Shown in pieces: positions 58,125 through 64,000 of a stretch of DNA of 64,000 nt. The notes under the pieces were generated by a model. The model was not told the origin of the DNA. It saw nothing but the letters and a program-made list of their open reading frames with translations, and searched no databases. A program made the translations under genes and the position numbers. The stretch lies in assembly GCF_910592395.1 (NCBI RefSeq), contig NC_088326.1:9119001-9183000 (forward strand). The letters are read 5' to 3'. The DNA is from Lineus longissimus (Eukaryota > Nemertea > Pilidiophora > Heteronemertea > Lineidae). Within the stretch, counting starts at the first letter, position 1. Each line of letters begins with the position of its first letter.

Positions 58125-60110
58125 TAATGCGTGCTGGACATAAACTTCAACATAACTGCACTACTAGTACTAGGACATTGTGTATATAACTGCATTTCTA
58201 TTTTTCTGACCCGCGATTGAATACGAACGACGGACCACTTAAAATCCGTACGAAGGTAACTCCGAACATTTTGACTGGAGGCTTCACCTGACTTATCGGT
58301 TCTATAAACACTACAAGAAACTGCGGAATTTTCGCAAGCTGCGTTAGATGGAGAGGAAAATCAATATACCCGGTACTGTTGGCGAGAAACCACGCGTAGA
58401 CTAGTAGCACATTTTCAATAGCATTGAGGTCTAGCGAAGCAAGCTGCATTACACGTGCACATAGCAATGCTGCCTGCAAAATCATTGATTAGCCTACGGA
58501 ATCACGTTTGCGATTCAAATTGATATACCGATTACGGACCGCAATAGATTCGCCGGGATGTTCTGTTTTGTCACTTCTAAAGGCTGCAAAAGCACTCTTT
58601 TCTGTTTTGATTCACACTAAAATTTAGGCGAGTCTATTGACAGGCACGTGAAATACAAAAACGCCAGCCTAACTGACAACACTTATCAATGAAGAGTGTT
58701 GTCACTTGGGCTGCAGCCATTGGGTGTTTTTGATAAAATACATGAAAAATGACTTCAGAAAATTAAATAGACCGGTCTTTTTTAAAGTGATTTAGTTGGA
58801 AAAATCCGCCACAGTAGGAACAGACTTCCTAATTTTGAACAGGAATCGCAAAATTAAGGAAGCATTAGCCGTAATGGCCATAGATTTCGTCTATCGGAAC
58901 AAGAGGGCATATGTAGCCCACCCGGATCTCGGATCTCGATGTATTTTGATACTTCAAAGGTGAAATTATCGGTAAACAAAATAAGGTAGAACTAAAACAA
59001 AGTTAATTTGATAAACTTTCCCACAGTGCGATGATATTCTGGTCGACCAATACGTCGCATCACCTGGTTAATGAAATTACATGGAAAAAAAATAACACAG
59101 AATACGACTGAGCCAACATCTTTAGATTACACACGGATAGCTGAATGATCACACGCGTTCAATGTTCAAGCTTTACAGGAAAATACCTACCTAAAATAAT
59201 GTACCTACCTAAAATAATATAATGTATATCGGCTATAGTATAGAAAACAACTGGCCAATGAAGTACAGAATGCAATATTTACCTGTATTACCACCAGATA
59301 TTATCATATCCAACTCTCCATTCCTGTTTACATGTAAGTCCAATCGACACAGCGCATTCCAGTCTAATCTGCGCATAAAGACTTATGTATTGACACACGA
59401 GTTCTCGAACAACAGTTTCCCTGCGCAGCGCGAGACTGACTTTGTGGCTCAAATGACAATCCCACAATGCATTGGATAGGTTTTGGTCTGAGGCACGTAA
59501 CTAAAGCAACTGATTGCGGGTCAATAGTGCGACACAGCTGCTACCGCTGCCATGGCTACCAGTCGATCAGAGGCGATTGGCCAGCAACGCCATCTGCACG
59601 GTTAGCTCTAAAACGTAAGGCTGATTGTGGTTTTGTCAGCAGTACTTTGGTGTCATTCAGTGACGCATATATGCATGTATAAAAGTGTATCTGATTCCCC
59701 CTTTCACCCGCCCCCCTTAAAATGATTGGCATTTAAGATTACTTCGAAGGCCTGGGCATCAATACCTCCTCATCAAACGTCACATCGGAAGCACTGTCAA
59801 GCAACATTGTACACACGACCCAGGATTGACCCAACACGTCGAAATGATATCAATTATCACTGCTGCTAGTCTTGTAAAAGTCGTCACCAGTCATGAATAA
59901 CTGATAAGAAGGTGTGTGGAATGTTCTCGCACCACCACCACCAACCCAAATGCCCTGGCCTCCCCCTCACTTTCAGACTCAGAATCTTGTGTATCACCCT
60001 ATTATGTATATCTGTCTGTATGTCAACATTTTGTGCAGGTCAGAATTAGTCAAATTACCGTCAAATTCCTCCTCAGAATCGCTATCTGCTATTATTGCAA
60101 CAACTTCATC
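58125..60110. other. Intergenic, no supported gene
   Basis: About 2 kb without a supported ORF. A two-copy CTACCTAAAATAAT repeat is at about 59188-59218. Confidence 0.35.
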
Positions 60111-60112
60111 TG

Positions 60113-60470
60113 GATGCTTTGAGAGAAGACAGTTTTAATTTATTTCTCAATCAGTGGTACGGACGATTTAGCGTCCATTGGTAAGCCCTCGCCTAAAGTG
60201 ATGAACAAGAAAAGCCAATGCTAGCTGATGAGGCCTCAGTGGGCGATTGGGCGTCCATTGGATGCTTTGGGAGAAGTTATCTCTCAATCAGTAGTTCGGA
60301 CGATTTAGCGTCATTGGAAAGTTCTAGCCTAAAGTGATGAACAAGAAAAGCCATTGCTAGCAGGTCAGGCCTCAATGGACCATAGCCGGGTGTCCAGTGG
60401 ATGCTTTCGGTATGGTATTTAAATCAGCAACTGAATCTTGTGGACGACATTGCGTCCACAGGAAGGTACA
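60113..60470. repeat. Tandem repeat of about 140-148 bp, two full copies and a partial third
   Basis: GATGCTTT starts units at 60113, 60261 and 60400. Units one and two share CTCAATCAGT, CGGACGATTTAGCGTC, CCTAAAGTGATGAACAAGAA and AAGCCA(A/T)TGCTAGC. The third start decays after about 60 bp. The inner motif GGACGA...GCGTCC is partly self-complementary and recurs in every unit. Confidence 0.75.
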
Positions 60471-60886
60471 GTCTATGAGAACCAATCTCGGCCCTCCCTC
60501 TGCACATTCTCGTAGACGCGGCCATGACGGGGCCGCACAACCGCTCATGTGCTTGGCCTTCGCCGATCCCGCACCAATCGCTTCTCGCACTGGTCAGGTG
60601 ATAGTGCAGTGGTCATCCCTCTGACCAAGGTTTGACGTGTGTGGCAGCTTAGTGTGTAAACGAGTGCTGGGCCGACCCTCTCGACCTCTGTACGAAACCG
60701 AACAGCTTAGCGGATGTCTCAAGATCTCTGGTCCGCACGGGAAGCCTAATGCTGTAAAACCCCCAATCGATTCCTAACCGCATGTTGAGGCATTTTCCAT
60801 AATGAGTGCTTCTTTCTCACTTATGATACGGTCCCTCATCCGTACGGATATCTGCAGAAAAATGCCCATGTGCCACTTATCCTCGA

Positions 60887-61975
60887 TCATGACATAATAG
60901 TTCGTAAAGATAATTCAATTTGGTCTTGGTATGGATAGATTGCGTTGACCGTCATACCCCATTTCTTTGCCCAGATCTCAAGGTTTCTTAGGTCCTGTTG
61001 CAGAGTGTGCTGGTCCTCGGTCGAATTTATGGCTCTGTACAGCAGGCAGTCGTCCGCAAATAGCCCTACCGCGGAGGCAACTCCATCCGGAAGATCGTTG
61101 ATACGAATGCGGAAGAGGTGTGGACCCAACACGGTCCCCTGTCCACGGTCCACGGTCCCCCGATTCTACTGATAAGCACTCGACGTATCTCCCTCCACAA
61201 CAACTTCTTGGTGGCGATCGCGAACGCCCGATCAAGAATGCTTCAATCCATTTTAGGATGGGTCCTCTGATCCCTTGGTGGTCTAGTTTTACCAATAACT
61301 TGCGATGGGAGACTGTATCAAAGGCTTTACTGAAAGCTAAGATGGCGATATCAGCCTGTGATCGATGGTCTCTGAAACCAAGGAGGTCATGCACGGTTAG
61401 GAGGAGCTGCGTTTCGCAAGAGAAACCTCTCCTGAACCCATGTTGCACTGGTGTTAATATATTATGCTTGTCTAGATGTCCTCGTATGTGGCTTCAGATT
61501 ACATGTGCTAGGAGCTTGGAGCGTACACAGGTTAACGATACGGGTCTGTAGGCTGCACAGTGTCTATCAACCTCCTTGAAAACTGGTGTGACTGGAGCCT
61601 TCTTCCAGTCCTTGGGGAGTTGCCCAGTGTTCAGTGACTGTCTAAAAATAGCCGTTAGGGGTGGTGCTATATCTGCTGCCACCTCCTTCAGTACACGGTT
61701 GTGGATGTTATCCGGGCCACAGGCCTGGCCGGGGTTGAAGGTTTTCAGCAATTTCTTGATGCCCTCTTCACTAATGTTGAGTTCTGCTACGTTCGGTGCT
61801 TGTCGCCGTCTGGTTTGGGGAGATCCTCTGCCTTGTCTCCTAGGGTGAACATTGACTTGAATTATTCATTGAGGATTTCTGCTTTTTCTTTTGCTGATAC
61901 TGGCCTCACATTATTTGGTCGTCTTTTCCCGCTCTTCAAACAAGCACTTCTCCTTAAAAGTTGTTTTATCGAAAC
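60887..61975 (-). mobile_element. CR1/Jockey-group non-LTR remnant, truncated at both ends
   Basis: Minus-strand fragments in order: RRPNNVRPVSAKEKAEILNE, a stop, FKSMFTLGD, LLKTFNPGQACGPDNIHNRV, WKKAPVTPVFKEVDRH, KLLAHVI, a TGA stop, QHGFRRGFSCETQLLLTVHD, IAILAFSKAFDTVSH, a frameshift near 61200, then GLFADDCLLYRA, ending WGMTVNA near 60935. It is the same family as the 41.4 kb copy but reaches further upstream and lacks the C-terminal third. At least two stops and frameshifts make it a dead copy. Confidence 0.82.
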
Positions 61976-62584
61976 ATAACAAGAAGGGTTTTCTACCCAT
62001 GATACAAGCAGTGCACTATACCCACTGAATCAGTGTGTGGACGATCAAACTGTGACGAGAGGGACTACGTGAAAAATTCAACGGGTATAGGCCTATGTAA
62101 TTTTCGACATCGGACCGAAGACCGAGAGATATTTGAACTTCATAATAATTTTATACTGACACATACAGGACATTTTGAGTTTACTGATGCGATTTTGTTA
62201 CATGACGAGTGGTATCTCCTATACGGTTTTTCCTATATATTGTCTGTTTCAGTCATAAATTATACACACATTTGATTATTAGTATGGACAAGCAAATTTA
62301 ATTCAATAAAATATTCCATGTTTGAAAATCGGAAAAAAGAATGGAACAGGTGTGTAACAATTATTTGCTAGTTCCGGGCCACTCTCTGTAATGTAATCAA
62401 GAGAGTGGTTGAGTCACTCTACACATCCAATCTTGACACTAGATGCGCTGATTTCGTTCCTTACAACGCCTCTAGAACTAGTAACTTGCAACCATCTTGA
62501 AAAGCAGTACCGTGGATATAGAAAAGGAAGGAATCTTTCTTATTACAATGAGGCTACGCATCATCACTAAGCACGCGAAAATCA

Positions 62585-62885
62585 TCCAACAGTCGTTGTG
62601 GTATGCACCGAGCATTATCCGTGAGTTTTAATTAAAAAAAATATTTAAATAAAAAGATGTATTTTGGTATTAAGATTTCAATTCAATGCAAGATATGAAT
62701 AAGTAAACATTAAAAAAGCATTACTCTCTTGGTGAACGAACAACATGAAATCCATAAAACGGGGATAAAAGTTGGATATGTTTTGTAAATTGTAATTTAT
62801 ATGCCAAAATACATCTTTTTTGTTTAAATACTTTTTTTCATATAACTCGTGGATAATGCTTGGTGCCTATTACAACGACTGTTGG
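62585..62885. repeat. Inverted-repeat element, arms about 85 bp
   Basis: The left arm CCAACAGTCGTTGTGGTATG ... AAAAGATGTATTTTGG and, on the minus strand, the right arm CCAACAGTCGTTGTAATAGG ... AAAAGATGTATTTTGG flank about 130 bp. It forms a long hairpin; no ORF. Confidence 0.85.
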
Positions 62886-62892
62886 ACTCGTA

Positions 62893-63058
62893 GGGCCGAA
62901 TTTACAAAGGGTGTTTAGCTTAAAACAGCGTTTAATGTCTGAATAGACAAAGTCAGGGCCTTGCAGGGTTTCTTCATGAAAACCGCATTAGGCCCTGAAA
63001 CTGATTATGTAGAATTTACACGCGTCTAACTCTTAAACACCCTTCGTAAATTCGGCCC
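62893..63058. mobile_element. MITE with GGGCCGAATTTAC ends
   Basis: Left GGGCCGAATTTACAAAGGGT (then GTTTAG), right on the minus strand GGGCCGAATTTACGAAGGGT (then GTTTAAG): inverted ends of about 27 bp, 166 bp in all. GTA occurs on both flanks (62890-62892 and 63059-63061), a possible 3-bp target duplication, as in PIF/Harbinger-type elements. It sits only 7 bp beyond the previous inverted-repeat element. Confidence 0.8.
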
Positions 63059-63064
63059 GTAATG

Positions 63065-64000
63065 TTCTTCACGCTTCGTCAGTTGCGCCTCTATTGGGAA
63101 ACTGGGCGAGTGGGTGTTCAAAAGTCATAACCCTTTGGGTAGGTATAAACTGTGCACGAAAGTGTGGACAGCGGCCCTCTAAGTTTGGTGGGCTGGCATT
63201 TCTTTGTCTTTCAATATATTTAAAAGAAATTGCAGTATATTATGCATTATAATCTTTTTAATGGGTCAGCGAAAGAAAAAAAGAAAGAAAAAAAAATTTG
63301 ATGGGTGATTTGGATCAATGAGTGGACAAGCATGTTTGCCCCTTTTTTTAAGGTTTTCGAAGTGGCCTTTGACTTTGTGGACGGGGAAATGCGAGGTCTA
63401 GTGTCCAAATGTGGACTAATTATCAAAGAATTTGTTGAAACTTTGATATTTCTAACTAGTCCAAATAATATCCTTTAACAAAAACTACTTTTATTTGAAT
63501 GACAATGACAATATCATTCAGTTGCAGGCAAAAATAGTTGGCCCTCTCTCAGACGAACTTTCGTTGATCCAAGATGGCGGCACCACTGAAGCCCTGTTGA
63601 AAGGTTACTGTAAATCAGTCAGGAGCTATACTAGTCAGTTTCACTGAGACAAGTCATACTGTAAAACAGATCAGGATATGTTATTTCCTCCGATTAGGGG
63701 CCAATGTACATTCACTGATGCTATATCATTGTCACCATTTGTAACTAATGAATTATGGCCTATTTTTTATAGTCATTCTTACATATCAACATCTGTGAAG
63801 GTTTTCATTCAATTTTTATTCAAATTACTTTTTCTTTAAGTTACCTTTTTATATTTTACATTTGGTCCCCTTTTGTTGCAGTTATGGCTCAGGCCCTTGT
63901 GGAGTTTCTGACTTGCTGTAATAATAGTAGGCCTAATGAGATAGCTTATATAATTAACCTGGGCCTGAGCTGTGGGTGCACATGAGGGAACCTATTTTAG
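63065..64000. other. Right-hand edge, no gene seen
   Basis: AT-rich DNA with a purine tract (AAAGAAAGAAAAAA) near 63280. No supported ORF or repeat partner within the window. Confidence 0.35.

Overview
This is a low-gene-density, repeat-rich nuclear window from an animal, most probably a marine invertebrate (lophotrochozoan, hemichordate, amphioxus or similar; the sequence does not settle which). The signs are metazoan receptor and channel genes with GT-AG introns, several clades of non-LTR retrotransposon, TIR DNA transposons and MITEs, minisatellites, and frequent use of the palindrome TACATGTA. There is no operon structure, CRISPR array or rRNA.

Genes. Two very similar rhodopsin-class peptide-type GPCRs stand head to head: one on the minus strand running off the left edge (1-760), one complete and intronless on the plus strand (17817-19028). 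Their transmembrane cores are nearly the same at DNA level, while the N-terminus and extracellular loop 2 differ. A two-exon TASK-type two-pore-domain K+ channel lies on the minus strand (exon 1 55032-55314, exon 2 51909-52687). Its intron splits the first GYG filter codon, and the 353-residue product keeps the pH-sensor His98, both selectivity filters, VLRFLT and a C-terminal KRASI motif. A probable small secreted Cys-rich protein has a signal-peptide exon at 24188-24287 and a phase-matched Cys-rich exon at 26936-27053. Orphan coding stretches are at 3294-3823 (CxxC...CxxC exon), 13422-13610 (phase 0-0 exon) and 35036-36045 (long, beta-rich). Nothing indicates that these genes work in one pathway; the clearest relation is the GPCR duplication.

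Mobile DNA. Four broken non-LTR elements are all on the minus strand: RTE-like at 20952-22160, and CR1/Jockey-group at 41430-42935, 45838-47280 and 60887-61975. The third sits inside a 2.8 kb TIR element (45170-47988) with a 9-bp target duplication, a nested insertion. A second TIR element (29960-30943, 9-bp duplication) interrupts a dispersed repeat whose uninterrupted paralogue at about 22165-22745 shows the empty site. A 449-bp piggyBac-type element (TTAA-flanked, 23691-24139) carries a 37-codon transposase-like N-terminus and ends 48 bp before the start codon of the secreted-protein gene. A Tc1/mariner-like helix-turn-helix remnant is at 34033-34245. At least three small MITE families and three long inverted-repeat elements are recognisable.

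Tandem DNA. A minisatellite of about 3.2 kb (44-bp unit, about 70 copies, 6838-10110) lies between the two GPCRs and contains a 396-bp (nine-unit) higher-order duplication. A 68-bp minisatellite (22951-23640) recurs in inverted orientation at 27397-27660, so the secreted-protein exons lie between inverted minisatellites. Several pairs of unexplained dispersed repeats tie parts of the window together, including one conserved copy pair that carries a TATA box. The rest is intergenic DNA in which I see no gene.
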